Below, piece by piece: positions 46,314 through 55,033 of a stretch of DNA of 64,000 bases (position 1 is the stretch's first letter; every line of letters begins with the position of its first letter). The position numbers were made by a program, and so were the translations under genes. Under the pieces are notes generated by a model. That model saw only the letters and a program-made list of their open reading frames with translations, did no database searches and was not told where the DNA came from. Source of the stretch: Flavobacterium psychrophilum DSM 3660 = ATCC 49418 (GTDB taxonomy: Bacteria > Bacteroidota > Bacteroidia > Flavobacteriales > Flavobacteriaceae); the NCBI RefSeq assembly GCF_002217405.1, contig NZ_MUHE01000015.1, forward strand, positions 1 through 64,000, written 5' to 3'.

Positions 46314-46327
46314 AGTGAGTATTCACT
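46314..46327. promoter_or_regulatory. Putative TetR operator
   Basis: AGTGAGTATTCACT has inverted AGTGA/TCACT arms and lies 14 bases before the tetR start codon, the usual place and style for autoregulatory TetR operators. Confidence 0.55.
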
Positions 46328-46341
46328 AACAAGTATATAAA

Positions 46342-46920
46342 ATGCAAATTTCAGAGAAACAACAAGCCATCATTGAAGCCTCAGGAAAAATTTTAACTTC
46401 CTTTGGCACAAGCGGATTTACAATAAAAAAATTGGCATCTGCAATGCAATTTTCAGAAAGTGCCATTTACAGACATTTCAAAAGCAAAGAAGAAATAATA
46501 ATCACAATGCTTACTTTTCTGGCAGAAAATATCGATCAGCGATTATCACAAAACTACATTTCAAATCAAAATAGCCAAACAAAATTTGTGCAATTATTTC
46601 AGAACCAATTTATCTTTTTCAAAGCAAATCCGCACTTTTTAGTAGCCTTACTTTCTGATGGTTTATGGGAAGAAAGCACAAAAATTAATGAAGCCATATT
46701 AAATTTGATGCGCATCAAAATAAAACATTTAAAACCAATTATTATTGAAGGCCAAAACAAAGGCCTATTTAAAAACACAATTTCAGCAGATGACATAACA
46801 CACATTGCCATGGGAACTTTTAGATTACAAATGTACAAATGGCGCATTGCAAATTTTAAATTTGATATAGAAACCCAAGGAAATAAAACAATCCAATCAT
46901 TACTAACAATTATAAAATGA
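46342..46920 (+). CDS. TetR/AcrR-family transcriptional regulator
   Basis: A 192-residue TetR protein. The N-terminal helix-turn-helix region reads FTIKKLASAMQFSESAIYRHFKSKEEI, typical of the family; the C-terminal ligand-binding part is mostly helical. Its stop overlaps the next start (ATGA, 4 bases), so it is cotranscribed with the efflux adaptor and likely represses the whole operon until a drug or metabolite binds. An operator-like repeat lies just upstream. Confidence 0.93.
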   Translation: MQISEKQQAIIEASGKILTSFGTSGFTIKKLASAMQFSESAIYRHFKSKEEIIITMLTFLAENIDQRLSQNYISNQNSQTKFVQLFQNQFIFFKANPHFLVALLSDGLWEESTKINEAILNLMRIKIKHLKPIIIEGQNKGLFKNTISADDITHIAMGTFRLQMYKWRIANFKFDIETQGNKTIQSLLTIIK

Positions 46921-48047
46921 AAGAAAAAAAATATTTCCGAAACAAAAATAGCACAAAAATATTAAACAAAATAAGCCCTGTAATCGCACTTCTATCCCTA
47001 TTTGCATGTGGCAAAAAAACAGAACAAACAAAAGTAGAACGCAAGAACATTACCGAAATGATTTTTGCCTCAGGAACACTAAAAGCAGACAAGGAATACA
47101 ACCTGATGTCACAAACCGAAGGTTACATTACCAAAATTAATTTTAATGAAGGCGACGAAGTACAAACAGGAACAATACTAGCTATAATAAACAATCCTCA
47201 AAGTGCAACAAACACAAATAGCAGCTCAAAATTATTAAAAATCGCAAAAAACAATAGCACTTACAAAGCACCACTATTACTACAAACCAAAGCAAATCTT
47301 GAAGTAGCCAAGGCAAAATTACAACAAGACGAACTACAAGAAGCACGCTACAAAAGACTCATAGAGGCCAACGCCACGTCAAAACTAGAATACGAGAATA
47401 AAATTATTGCTACAAAAACATCAAAAGCAACACTTTTATCATTAGCCCAACAATATCAAAACCTCCTAATTCAAGCCAATGAGCAAGTAATCATCCTAAA
47501 CCAACAACTCGAAAACAGCCAAACAATTCAGGATTTTAACCAAGTAAAAGCATTAGCAAACGGCAAAATTTACAAACAAAAAAAGCAAGTTGGCGATTAT
47601 GTACGCAAAGGCGATATTATTGCAATACTAGCCAATAACAAAAAAATTTATGCCAACCTGAACATAGACGAAACCAACATAGCAAAAATAAAACTTAACC
47701 AAGAAATCATTATCAAACTAAATGTAAATGCCCTTAAAAGATACAAAGCCAAAGTTTCAGAAATCCTACCCACCTTCGATGAGCAATCGCAATCCTTCAT
47801 AGTCAAAGCCATTTTTACCAAACCAATAGATTTTGCCATATCAGGAACACAACTAGAAGCCAATATTCTAGTGAGCCAATGCAAAAACACATTAGTAATT
47901 CCAAGAAGCTATCTAGGCTATGGAAATAAAGTTTTAAACACCAATAAAAAACAAATAAATGTACAAACAGGCATTATCTCCTCAAATTACGTACAAATTT
48001 TACAAGGTCTAAAAGAAAACCAAACCATTCTAAAAGAATTAGATTAG
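46917..48047 (+). CDS. Efflux periplasmic adaptor (MacA/HlyD-like lipoprotein)
   Basis: A 376-residue periplasmic adaptor. The N-terminus has a basic segment, a hydrophobic helix and a lipobox LFAC near residue 35. A lipoyl-like half motif (GYITKINFNEGDEVQTGTIL), a long coiled-coil hairpin (residues ~100-195) with EARYKRLIEANATSKLEYE, and beta domains follow. It partners with the ABC permease and ATPase encoded downstream. It overlaps tetR by 4 bases. Confidence 0.92.
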   Translation: MKEKKYFRNKNSTKILNKISPVIALLSLFACGKKTEQTKVERKNITEMIFASGTLKADKEYNLMSQTEGYITKINFNEGDEVQTGTILAIINNPQSATNTNSSSKLLKIAKNNSTYKAPLLLQTKANLEVAKAKLQQDELQEARYKRLIEANATSKLEYENKIIATKTSKATLLSLAQQYQNLLIQANEQVIILNQQLENSQTIQDFNQVKALANGKIYKQKKQVGDYVRKGDIIAILANNKKIYANLNIDETNIAKIKLNQEIIIKLNVNALKRYKAKVSEILPTFDEQSQSFIVKAIFTKPIDFAISGTQLEANILVSQCKNTLVIPRSYLGYGNKVLNTNKKQINVQTGIISSNYVQILQGLKENQTILKELD

Positions 48048-48055
48048 AAAAACTA

Positions 48056-48157
48056 GGGCGTTACCCCGAAGAAAAATCGGGGTCAGGCTTTCCGTTACAA
48101 TCTTTTTGGCGAAGAAAAATCGCCAAAAAGGATTTTCACTACAATCCTTAACGCAAA
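48056..48157. repeat. Dispersed intergenic repeat upstream of the ABC permease
   Basis: The element matches the copy at 11326-11408 in its start (GGGCGTT), middle (AGGCTTTCCGTTACAATC) and end (GGATTTTCACTACAATCCTTAACGCA). It contains two stem-loops: ACCCCGA/TCGGGGT (48063-48083) and CTTTTTGGCGA/TCGCCAAAAAG (48102-48130). Both have the same 7-base loop AGAAAAA. It starts 9 bases after the adaptor stop and ends about 8 bases before the permease start. Confidence 0.8.
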
Positions 48158-48165
48158 AAAACCAG

Positions 48166-49410
48166 ATGGCTAAAAACTACAACCACAACATTAATGCTCA
48201 AATAGCCTACACCCATTTATTTTCAAAAAAAAAACAAACCTTAGTAGCCGCATTTGGTGTAACAATAGGAATTGCCATTTTCATATTTATGAATTCGCTA
48301 ATGCATGGCTTTGAAGTGTATTCGATCGAAAGTTTATTCAAATCAACACCACATTTACGCATTTACAAAGAAGAAAAAATTAGTCAACCCCTAGTAGCAG
48401 ATTCAGCAAACAATCTAGCAATACTCGCCAACCCAAAAATCACAAAGGAAAACAAGAGACTAATCAATCCCAATTTAATCATCGAAACACTAAAAAAACA
48501 ACCTGGAGTAATTGGCGTAACACCAAATGTTTCGGCAAATGTTTTTTATAACAATGGCGAAGCACAAGTAATAGGCAGAACATCTGGTGTAAATATCGAA
48601 GAGCAAAACACAATGTTTCATCTCGAAAATTATATTGTAGAAGGCAAATACTCCGACTTAAAATCAAACCAAAACGGAATCATCATTGGCGTTAGCATAG
48701 CCCAAAAACTCAACGTACGATTAAACGATAATATTTCGGTAGCCACAGCCTATGGCGTTTCAAAAGTAATGAAAGTCGTCGCATTATTAAGAACAGGCGT
48801 TTCCAATACAGACAAAACCCTATCCTATACAAACATTTCGGCAGCACAACAACTAAACAAGCAAGGCGCAAACTATATTACAGATATATTTGTAAACATT
48901 AAAGATTTCGAAACCGCTAAAAAAGTTTTACCCGAATTCAAACAATTAAGTGGTTACGAGGTCGAAGATTGGGAAACCGCAAACGCATCAGCATCAGCAT
49001 CCAACAAAATTAGAAAAATGATGGCAATGGCAATTTCATTATCAATAATGCTAGTGGCAGGATTTGGTATTTATAATATTCTAAATATGACTATTATCGA
49101 AAAATTAAATGACATTGCAATCCTAAAAGCCATTGGTTTTTCTGGTAAAGATGTGATTAAGATTTTTGTAAAAGAAGCCATGATTATCGGAATAATAGGA
49201 ATTGCATTTGGATTAATTTTAGCCTTAATTTTAGTCAAATTAATGGGTAATATGTGGGTTGGTGGCGATATTGGCTTTTTTCCAATTCGGTTTTTCCCAA
49301 CATTTTTCGCATCAGGAATTGGTCTAGGATTACTAATAACAACCTTATCGGGCTATATTCCTGCAAGAAAAGCAGCAAAATTAGATCCAATAACAATTTT
49401 TAGAAAATGA
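48166..49410 (+). CDS. ABC transporter permease (MacB/FtsX-like)
   Basis: A 414-residue permease. A first transmembrane helix (TLVAAFGVTIGIAIFIFMNSL) is followed by a large periplasmic MacB-PCD domain (to about residue 275) and three C-terminal helices with KAIGFSGKDVIKIF and SGYIPARKAAKLDPI, the FtsX hallmark. ATG 48166 was chosen over an in-frame ATG at 48106 because the extra 20 residues would be encoded by the intergenic repeat. It overlaps the ATPase gene by 4 bases. Confidence 0.92.
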   Translation: MAKNYNHNINAQIAYTHLFSKKKQTLVAAFGVTIGIAIFIFMNSLMHGFEVYSIESLFKSTPHLRIYKEEKISQPLVADSANNLAILANPKITKENKRLINPNLIIETLKKQPGVIGVTPNVSANVFYNNGEAQVIGRTSGVNIEEQNTMFHLENYIVEGKYSDLKSNQNGIIIGVSIAQKLNVRLNDNISVATAYGVSKVMKVVALLRTGVSNTDKTLSYTNISAAQQLNKQGANYITDIFVNIKDFETAKKVLPEFKQLSGYEVEDWETANASASASNKIRKMMAMAISLSIMLVAGFGIYNILNMTIIEKLNDIAILKAIGFSGKDVIKIFVKEAMIIGIIGIAFGLILALILVKLMGNMWVGGDIGFFPIRFFPTFFASGIGLGLLITTLSGYIPARKAAKLDPITIFRK

Positions 49411-50087
49411 TACAAAAAGAACTTTTATTACAAGCAAAAAATGTAAGTAAATATTTTTATGAACCTGAAAAATTTAAGGTTCTAAATAATATTTCATTCG
49501 ATATACATAAGGGCGAATTTGTAACTATGGTAGGAAAATCGGGTTCAGGAAAATCAACTTTACTATACCTTCTTTCTACAATGGACACAGATTATGAAGG
49601 AAATATTTTTTTTGATAGCGAAAATTTAACCCACAAAACAAAAGAAGAATTAGCCGCAATACGCAACGAGAAAATAGGTTTTGTTTTTCAGTTTCATTAT
49701 TTATTACCTGAATTCTCGAGTTTAAAAAATGTCATGATACCAGCATTAAAACTAGGCAAATATTCTAAACCAGAAATTGAAGAAAGAGCCTATTCGATTC
49801 TAACAAAATTAGATTTAAAAGACCAAGCACTTAAACCTGCTAACAAACTCTCAGGAGGACAACAACAACGTGTAGCCATTGCAAGAGCTTTAATAAATGA
49901 TCCCAAAATTATTATGGGAGATGAGCCAACAGGCAATTTAGATAGTAAAAATGCAGCTATTGTTTTCGATTTATTTAAGCAACTTACAACCCAATTCGAC
50001 CAAACTGTTCTTGCCGTAACCCACGATAATGATTTTGCCAAAGCTAGTGATCGCATTATTGAAATGGCTGATGGGATAATTTTATAA
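49407..50087 (+). CDS. ABC transporter ATPase (MacB/LolD type)
   Basis: A 226-residue nucleotide-binding subunit. Walker A VGKSGSGKSTLLY, Q-loop FVFQFHYLLPEFSS, signature LSGGQQQRVAIARAL, Walker B IIMGDEPTGNLDS and the H-loop VTHDNDFA are all present. It energises the neighbouring permease for macrolide- or lipoprotein-type export. Last gene of the tetR operon. Confidence 0.95.
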   Translation: MIQKELLLQAKNVSKYFYEPEKFKVLNNISFDIHKGEFVTMVGKSGSGKSTLLYLLSTMDTDYEGNIFFDSENLTHKTKEELAAIRNEKIGFVFQFHYLLPEFSSLKNVMIPALKLGKYSKPEIEERAYSILTKLDLKDQALKPANKLSGGQQQRVAIARALINDPKIIMGDEPTGNLDSKNAAIVFDLFKQLTTQFDQTVLAVTHDNDFAKASDRIIEMADGIIL

Positions 50088-50091
50088 ACAA

Positions 50092-50103
50092 TGATATTTA
50101 TCA
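50092..50103. promoter_or_regulatory. Crp/Fnr-type palindrome upstream of ccoN
   Basis: TGATATTTATCA has perfect TGATA/TATCA arms around a TT centre. It lies 107 bases before the oxidase start codon and matches the sites at 46267 and 56266. Confidence 0.6.
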
Positions 50104-50209
50104 GTGTTTTTTATTTAAAGTAAAAAGTACCATCAATAACCCTTTTATTGCCATTGGTAATGTGTCTTTTTGTTTCAATTTTGCCTAATCATTTAAAAAC
50201 AGGTCAATT

Positions 50210-52378
50210 ATGAAACTCAAAAACAAAAATCTCATTTCTAAACCTCAAAAAAAGTTTACATTACTGGGACTAATGGCATTTTTTTATCCGTTAATTGCAT
50301 CTGCACAAACAGATAATGGAGTTAGCTTTTTTCCTAATAAATCGATAGGTTTTATAGAAATTTTAACAATATTTGTAATGATTATTGTGGGCTTTGTACT
50401 TTTTTTAGTCTTAAAAATAATTACAAAAGCAAATGATAATCTAGAAGATACAAATTTAGGCAATGATAAAAAATTTAAAAAATATTTAGTAAATCTAAAT
50501 TCTTGGCAAATTGAAGTATTAAAAAAGAAGCGAAATCAAATAAATAAAATTATTTCTATCCTTATTTTAGGTTTCATTTCATTAGCACCACAATTTACAT
50601 TTGCGCAAACAGCTCCAGCAAAAAGAGAGGGTATTTTTTCGCAACCAGGTGTACTAATTACGTTAGTTCTAATATTTATACCTTTATTTCTTGCTTTACT
50701 TTATTTGGCTACAAAAGTGTATAAGGGTTTTAATGATTATTTTTATTTTCAAAAAACAAAAGAAGCAGAAGATTTTGCTGCTTATATTTCGTTAGCAGAC
50801 AACATTCCAACCAATGCAAAGCTAGAGAGAATTAGAAAAAAATTGAATTATAGTATAACTTCAAATGAATTATCTGGTAATAAAAAAGCTAATGATGCAA
50901 AGGGATTATTAAAAAACATAAGTTCAGAAACTAATTATCGCTTTTTTGCTTCTAAAAGACCAGCTATAAAACGTCCTAAAATAGATCCTGAATTAACAAA
51001 ATTAGTATTATGGTTTTTAGGAACCGCAGTTTTTTGGCTCCTAATAGGAAGTAGTATTGGAGAATATGTTGGCATCAAATTTATTGCCCCTGATGCCGAT
51101 ACTTATAGTTGGCTAAGCATAGGAAGACTACGTGCGGTACATACCAACTTAGTATTTTGGGCATGGTCTACTATTGGAATTATGGGTTTGGGATATTATA
51201 TTGTTCCTATGGTAAGTAATACCCCTTTAAACAATATAAAAAATGGCTGGAAGGCTCTAATTGCGGTAAATTTGGCAATGTTCGTTGGTGCAATTACACT
51301 TATGGCAGGAATAAATAATGCTGGTGGCGAATACCGAGAAATTATTTGGCCCATAATGGCTGTTTGGGCTTATGGCTTGCTACTAACTGTTACTAATTTT
51401 ATAAAAACTATTGCAAAAAGAACAACTCACGAAATTTATATTTCTAATTGGTTTATAGTTGCTTCTTATATATTTATACTTATAGTTGCATTTCTTTCCT
51501 ACATTCCGATGGGACAAGATGGCATTGGAGAAACTATTGTGCAAGGATATTATATGCATCAAGCAGTTGGAATGTGGTTTATGTTTTCTATGCTAGGTAT
51601 TTTATATTATATACTACCCCAACAAGTAAACAAACCTATTTATTCCTATAGTTTAGGCGTTTTAGCTTTTTGGTCACAAATTCTTTTTTATACCACCATA
51701 GGCACGCATCATTTTGTTTTTAGTTCTTTGCCGTGGTGGTTACAAACTGTTGCTATTATTGGAAGTGTTGGCATGTTAATTCCAGTAACATCTGGAACTA
51801 TAAATTATTTAATGACATTTAAAGGTTCTTGGAGTAAAGTTAGCAATAGTTATTCGTTGCCTTTCCTTTTAGTAGGTGTTGTTTACTATTTTACAGGTTC
51901 ATTTCAAGGAACTGCTGAAGCATTTAGATCTACTAATTTAATTTGGCATTTTACAGATTTTACCATTGCCCATTCGCATATAACAATGTATGGCATTATA
52001 ACTTTTCTATTATTTGGAAGTATCTATGCTATCGTACCAAGACTTACAGGACAAGAACCACCACAACTAGGGGTTGGAGCACATTTCTGGTTGGCATTAA
52101 TCGGATTACAATTTTACACCATACCACTAATGATTGGTGGCACACTAAAAGGATTAATGTGGGCAGAAGGAAAACCATTTATAGACAGTGTAGTTATGAT
52201 GGGACCTTATTGGCTTTGGAGAGCAATTGGCGGTTCATTAATGTGGCTTTCTCATATTGTATTAGTGTATAACATGTATAAAATGATAAAACCAAATAAT
52301 GAAATTGATGTTAAAGAAAAAGCCTTTGAAATAATAAATCAAAATCTGGAACTCAATTCTGTTGAATCTAAACAATAA
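50210..52378 (+). CDS. ccoN: Variant cbb3-type cytochrome oxidase subunit I with N-terminal extension
   Basis: A 722-residue haem-copper oxidase core subunit. Residues ~1-265 are an extension with two similar hydrophobic units, each preceded by an F/SAQT-type cleavage-like site. The C-type oxidase core follows. Haem and copper ligands are visible: His311 (AVHTNLVF), His450 (YMHQAVGM), His500-His501, and His588/His590 (TIAHSHIT). Tyr494, six residues before His500 as in cbb3 oxidases, supports oxygen reduction rather than NO reduction. The Glu of the usual FEGP motif is Gln566. It should pump or consume protons in the inner membrane under low oxygen. Confidence 0.88.
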   Translation: MKLKNKNLISKPQKKFTLLGLMAFFYPLIASAQTDNGVSFFPNKSIGFIEILTIFVMIIVGFVLFLVLKIITKANDNLEDTNLGNDKKFKKYLVNLNSWQIEVLKKKRNQINKIISILILGFISLAPQFTFAQTAPAKREGIFSQPGVLITLVLIFIPLFLALLYLATKVYKGFNDYFYFQKTKEAEDFAAYISLADNIPTNAKLERIRKKLNYSITSNELSGNKKANDAKGLLKNISSETNYRFFASKRPAIKRPKIDPELTKLVLWFLGTAVFWLLIGSSIGEYVGIKFIAPDADTYSWLSIGRLRAVHTNLVFWAWSTIGIMGLGYYIVPMVSNTPLNNIKNGWKALIAVNLAMFVGAITLMAGINNAGGEYREIIWPIMAVWAYGLLLTVTNFIKTIAKRTTHEIYISNWFIVASYIFILIVAFLSYIPMGQDGIGETIVQGYYMHQAVGMWFMFSMLGILYYILPQQVNKPIYSYSLGVLAFWSQILFYTTIGTHHFVFSSLPWWLQTVAIIGSVGMLIPVTSGTINYLMTFKGSWSKVSNSYSLPFLLVGVVYYFTGSFQGTAEAFRSTNLIWHFTDFTIAHSHITMYGIITFLLFGSIYAIVPRLTGQEPPQLGVGAHFWLALIGLQFYTIPLMIGGTLKGLMWAEGKPFIDSVVMMGPYWLWRAIGGSLMWLSHIVLVYNMYKMIKPNNEIDVKEKAFEIINQNLELNSVESKQ

Positions 52379-52384
52379 ATACCA

Positions 52385-53398
52385 ATGAATATATTTAACG
52401 ACCACAAAAAATTATACCTAATAGCAACCCTTTTCTTTGGTACATTAACACTTTTTGTAGCAGTATTCCCATCAGTACATAATGAAATGATAAGCCAACC
52501 ATTATACGGAAGTATTCCCCTTACAGCAGAGCAAGAAGCAGGAAGACAAATATATATTAGCAACGGCTGTGTGAGTTGCCATACTCAACAAGTTAGAGAT
52601 GTTGACATGGACAAGATCTGGGGCGATAGACCTAATGTTGCTTCAGATTACGCATTAAGCACACGAAAAAGTATTTGGCAAAGCGCAGGAACACTAATGG
52701 GAACAGAAAGAACAGGGCCAGATTTATCTAACATTGGAGTAAGACAACCCAGCCAAGACTGGCACTTGGTACACTTATACAATCCAAGAATTGTAATGCC
52801 ACAATCAATCATGGCGCCATTCCCATGGTTGTTTGAAATTAAGGATAAAGCAACAAAAGACGACATCAAAGTAAATGTACCTGAAGAATTTATGCATGGC
52901 CAAAAAGGCATTGTTGTAGCAACAAAAGACGCATTAAACTTAGTGGCTTATTTACAATCCTTAAAACAAGTAAAACTTCCAGACGGTATGCCTAGTCCTG
53001 AATTTCTTTACAAAAAAGCAAAAACACAAGCCAATACTGCCCCTAGCGACACAAAAACTGAATTAAATGGTAGCGATTTATATGCTGCAAATTGCATGGC
53101 CTGTCACCAGCAAAATGGAGAAGGACTAAATGGCGCTTTTCCAGCCCTTAAAGCAAGCAAAATTGTATTAGATGATAATCCCGAAATTATGGTAGGAATC
53201 ATTATGAATGGTTATAACCCAAGAGAAGAATACGGGGTAATGCCTCCTGTGGGCATAAATGCAAATTTATCTGCCCAAGAAATAGCCGCAATCATGAACC
53301 ACGAAAAATCAAGTTGGGGAAATAATGCTAAAAAAGTAAGCCCAGAGCAAGTTCAAAAACTAATGGATCTAGCCAAATTAAGCGCTCCTAAACAATAA
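52385..53398 (+). CDS. ccoO: CcoO-like cytochrome c fused to a CcoP-like cytochrome c domain
   Basis: A 337-residue membrane-anchored cytochrome. An N-terminal helix (residues ~10-30) is followed by a CcoO-type haem c domain with GCVSCHTQQVRD near residue 60, LMGTERTGPDLSNIG and an axial Met region (PRIVMPQSIM). A second haem c domain begins near residue 228 with ANCMACHQQNGEGLNGAFPAL and has its Met in GVMPPVG. This second domain may replace CcoP, which is missing. It starts 6 bases after ccoN. Confidence 0.9.
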   Translation: MNIFNDHKKLYLIATLFFGTLTLFVAVFPSVHNEMISQPLYGSIPLTAEQEAGRQIYISNGCVSCHTQQVRDVDMDKIWGDRPNVASDYALSTRKSIWQSAGTLMGTERTGPDLSNIGVRQPSQDWHLVHLYNPRIVMPQSIMAPFPWLFEIKDKATKDDIKVNVPEEFMHGQKGIVVATKDALNLVAYLQSLKQVKLPDGMPSPEFLYKKAKTQANTAPSDTKTELNGSDLYAANCMACHQQNGEGLNGAFPALKASKIVLDDNPEIMVGIIMNGYNPREEYGVMPPVGINANLSAQEIAAIMNHEKSSWGNNAKKVSPEQVQKLMDLAKLSAPKQ

Positions 53399-53403
53399 GC
53401 AAA

Positions 53404-53664
53404 ATGGAAAAAAAATTATACGCAATACTTCTTGCAACAATATCTATAACAACTTATGCCTGCCCAATGTGCGAAAAACAACAACCAAAAGTTTTACGGG
53501 GCATTACTCACGGTGCAGGTCCAGAAAGTAATTTAGATTATGTTATCGTTTGGACAATGGTAATAACCGTTTTAATAACCTTATTTTTTGCATTAAAATA
53601 CCTAATAAAACCAAAAGAAAACCAAACTAATCACATAAAAAGAACCATTATAAATTTTGAATAA
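53404..53664 (+). CDS. Small membrane protein with a CPMC motif in the oxidase operon
   Basis: An 86-residue protein. It has a signal-like N-terminus ending in TYACPMCEKQQPK, so the CxxC pair lies just outside the membrane, and one transmembrane helix near residues 45-67 (WTMVITVLITLFFALKYL). CxxC at this place could bind copper or haem. It lies 5 bases after the cytochrome gene. It is not a standard CcoQ. Function unknown. Confidence 0.7.
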   Translation: MEKKLYAILLATISITTYACPMCEKQQPKVLRGITHGAGPESNLDYVIVWTMVITVLITLFFALKYLIKPKENQTNHIKRTIINFE

Positions 53665-53666
53665 TT

Positions 53667-54065
53667 ATGGATAGTAAAAGCAAAGTGATTATATTTGTTG
53701 ATAATGAAATTCAACCAATAGGCAAATTTGAAGCGCCAGTAAATTTTGAATTAGATACTCATAAACTTCCCGATGGATTGCACCAACTAAAAATAGTAAG
53801 TAAAGACCCAACAGGAAAAGAAGGCATAAAAATTATCCCTTTTATAGTTAGAAACGGACCAGCAATTACCATAGAAGGGCTAAATGATAATGACGTAGTT
53901 GATGGAGTTTTACCACTAATGATTAACGCTTATGGCAAAGGAAATCAAAAACAATTTTTAATAAATGGAAGCGAAACACCCAAAAGCGTACCTTCTTGGT
54001 TATTTGCAGCAATAATTGCATTTGTTGCATGGGCAATTTATTTTACTATAACCTCTTTAGGATAA
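53667..54065 (+). CDS. Anchored Ig-like protein in the oxidase operon
   Basis: A 132-residue protein with an Ig-like beta domain (residues ~5-85; FELDTHKLPDGLHQLKIVS and IIPFIVRNGPAI) and a C-terminal membrane helix (PSWLFAAIIAFVAWAIYF). No signal peptide is seen, so the topology is unclear. It resembles FixH/CcoH-like accessory proteins only loosely. It starts 2 bases after the CPMC gene. Confidence 0.7.
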   Translation: MDSKSKVIIFVDNEIQPIGKFEAPVNFELDTHKLPDGLHQLKIVSKDPTGKEGIKIIPFIVRNGPAITIEGLNDNDVVDGVLPLMINAYGKGNQKQFLINGSETPKSVPSWLFAAIIAFVAWAIYFTITSLG

Positions 54066-54071
54066 CTAATT

Positions 54072-54956
54072 ATGTGCGACATTAAAAACATAAAATGTAG
54101 CGAAGTAACACAAAACGAATTAAAGTTTGCCGTGTACCACACATCAGATTTTTTGCCTTTTATGCAAAAATTAAACATTCCGCACAGGCACAATTATTTT
54201 ATGATTTTGCTTAACGAAAATAATTTTGGCTCTCAATTAATCGATTTTAAAGAATTTGACATAGAACCATTATCTGTAACCTGTTTGCATTATGGTCAAA
54301 TACACCAATGGCTAAATTTCGATAAAATAGAAGGTTACATATTGGTCTTTGAAAGCGATTTTTTTGCGCTTCGGTATCAAAATTATCAATTAAGTGAGTT
54401 TTCATTTCTAACCTGCAGGCACAAACAACCTTACGTAAAAGTTTCAGAAGAAAAATTTCAACATCTCAAATCAATCGTACTTTGGATGTTAAAAGAATGG
54501 AATGATAACCAAACTGATTTTGAAAAAAGTCTGCGTTCATTACTCAATTTAATGCTTTTAGACCTCAATAGACTATTTGAACCTATGCCTAAAAACAAAG
54601 AATTTAGTCAGTCTTTACAACTCATTTGCCATTTTGAGGAATTGATAGACAAACACTACAAACAAAAACATTTTGTAAAAGATTATGCTTCTGTAATGTA
54701 TGTTCGTCCTAATTATCTAAATGCAGTTTGCAATGAGATTACAAATATTTCTGCTGGAGAGTTAATACGAAATAGGATTCTTCTTGAAGCAAAAAGATTG
54801 CTTATACATGAGCAAAAAACAGTTTCTGAAATTGCCTACGAACTAGGTTTTGAAGACAACTCCTATTTTGGTCGTTTCTTCAAAAAATATGAAAATATAA
54901 CCCCCGATGGTTTTAAACGTAAATTTATTAATACTAGTAAATTTTTCCAAATTTAA
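54072..54956 (+). CDS. AraC-family transcriptional regulator
   Basis: A 294-residue regulator. An N-terminal cupin-like sensing half (LNIPHRHNYFMILL) precedes the two helix-turn-helix motifs of an AraC DNA-binding domain (residues ~190-290) with YASVMYVRPNYLNAVC and VSEIAYELGFEDNSYFGRFF. It lies 6 bases after the Ig-like gene and is probably part of the oxidase operon or its own regulator. The ligand is unknown. Confidence 0.9.
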   Translation: MCDIKNIKCSEVTQNELKFAVYHTSDFLPFMQKLNIPHRHNYFMILLNENNFGSQLIDFKEFDIEPLSVTCLHYGQIHQWLNFDKIEGYILVFESDFFALRYQNYQLSEFSFLTCRHKQPYVKVSEEKFQHLKSIVLWMLKEWNDNQTDFEKSLRSLLNLMLLDLNRLFEPMPKNKEFSQSLQLICHFEELIDKHYKQKHFVKDYASVMYVRPNYLNAVCNEITNISAGELIRNRILLEAKRLLIHEQKTVSEIAYELGFEDNSYFGRFFKKYENITPDGFKRKFINTSKFFQI

Positions 54957-55033
54957 TAAAGTAACGAGTGTTACATTACTTACATCAAAAATCTAATTTT
55001 ACAATTAATCTTAATTTGTTCAAAATAAAAAAA

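Noticed and set aside
48106-48165. Earlier start for the ABC permease
   Set aside because: The additional residues would be encoded by the dispersed repeat and do not match a permease N-terminus.
50210-52378. Assignment of the oxidase core subunit as NO reductase (NorB)
   Set aside because: The Tyr six residues before the His-His pair is kept and the Glu typical of NorB after the first copper-ligand His is Gly, so oxygen reduction is more likely.
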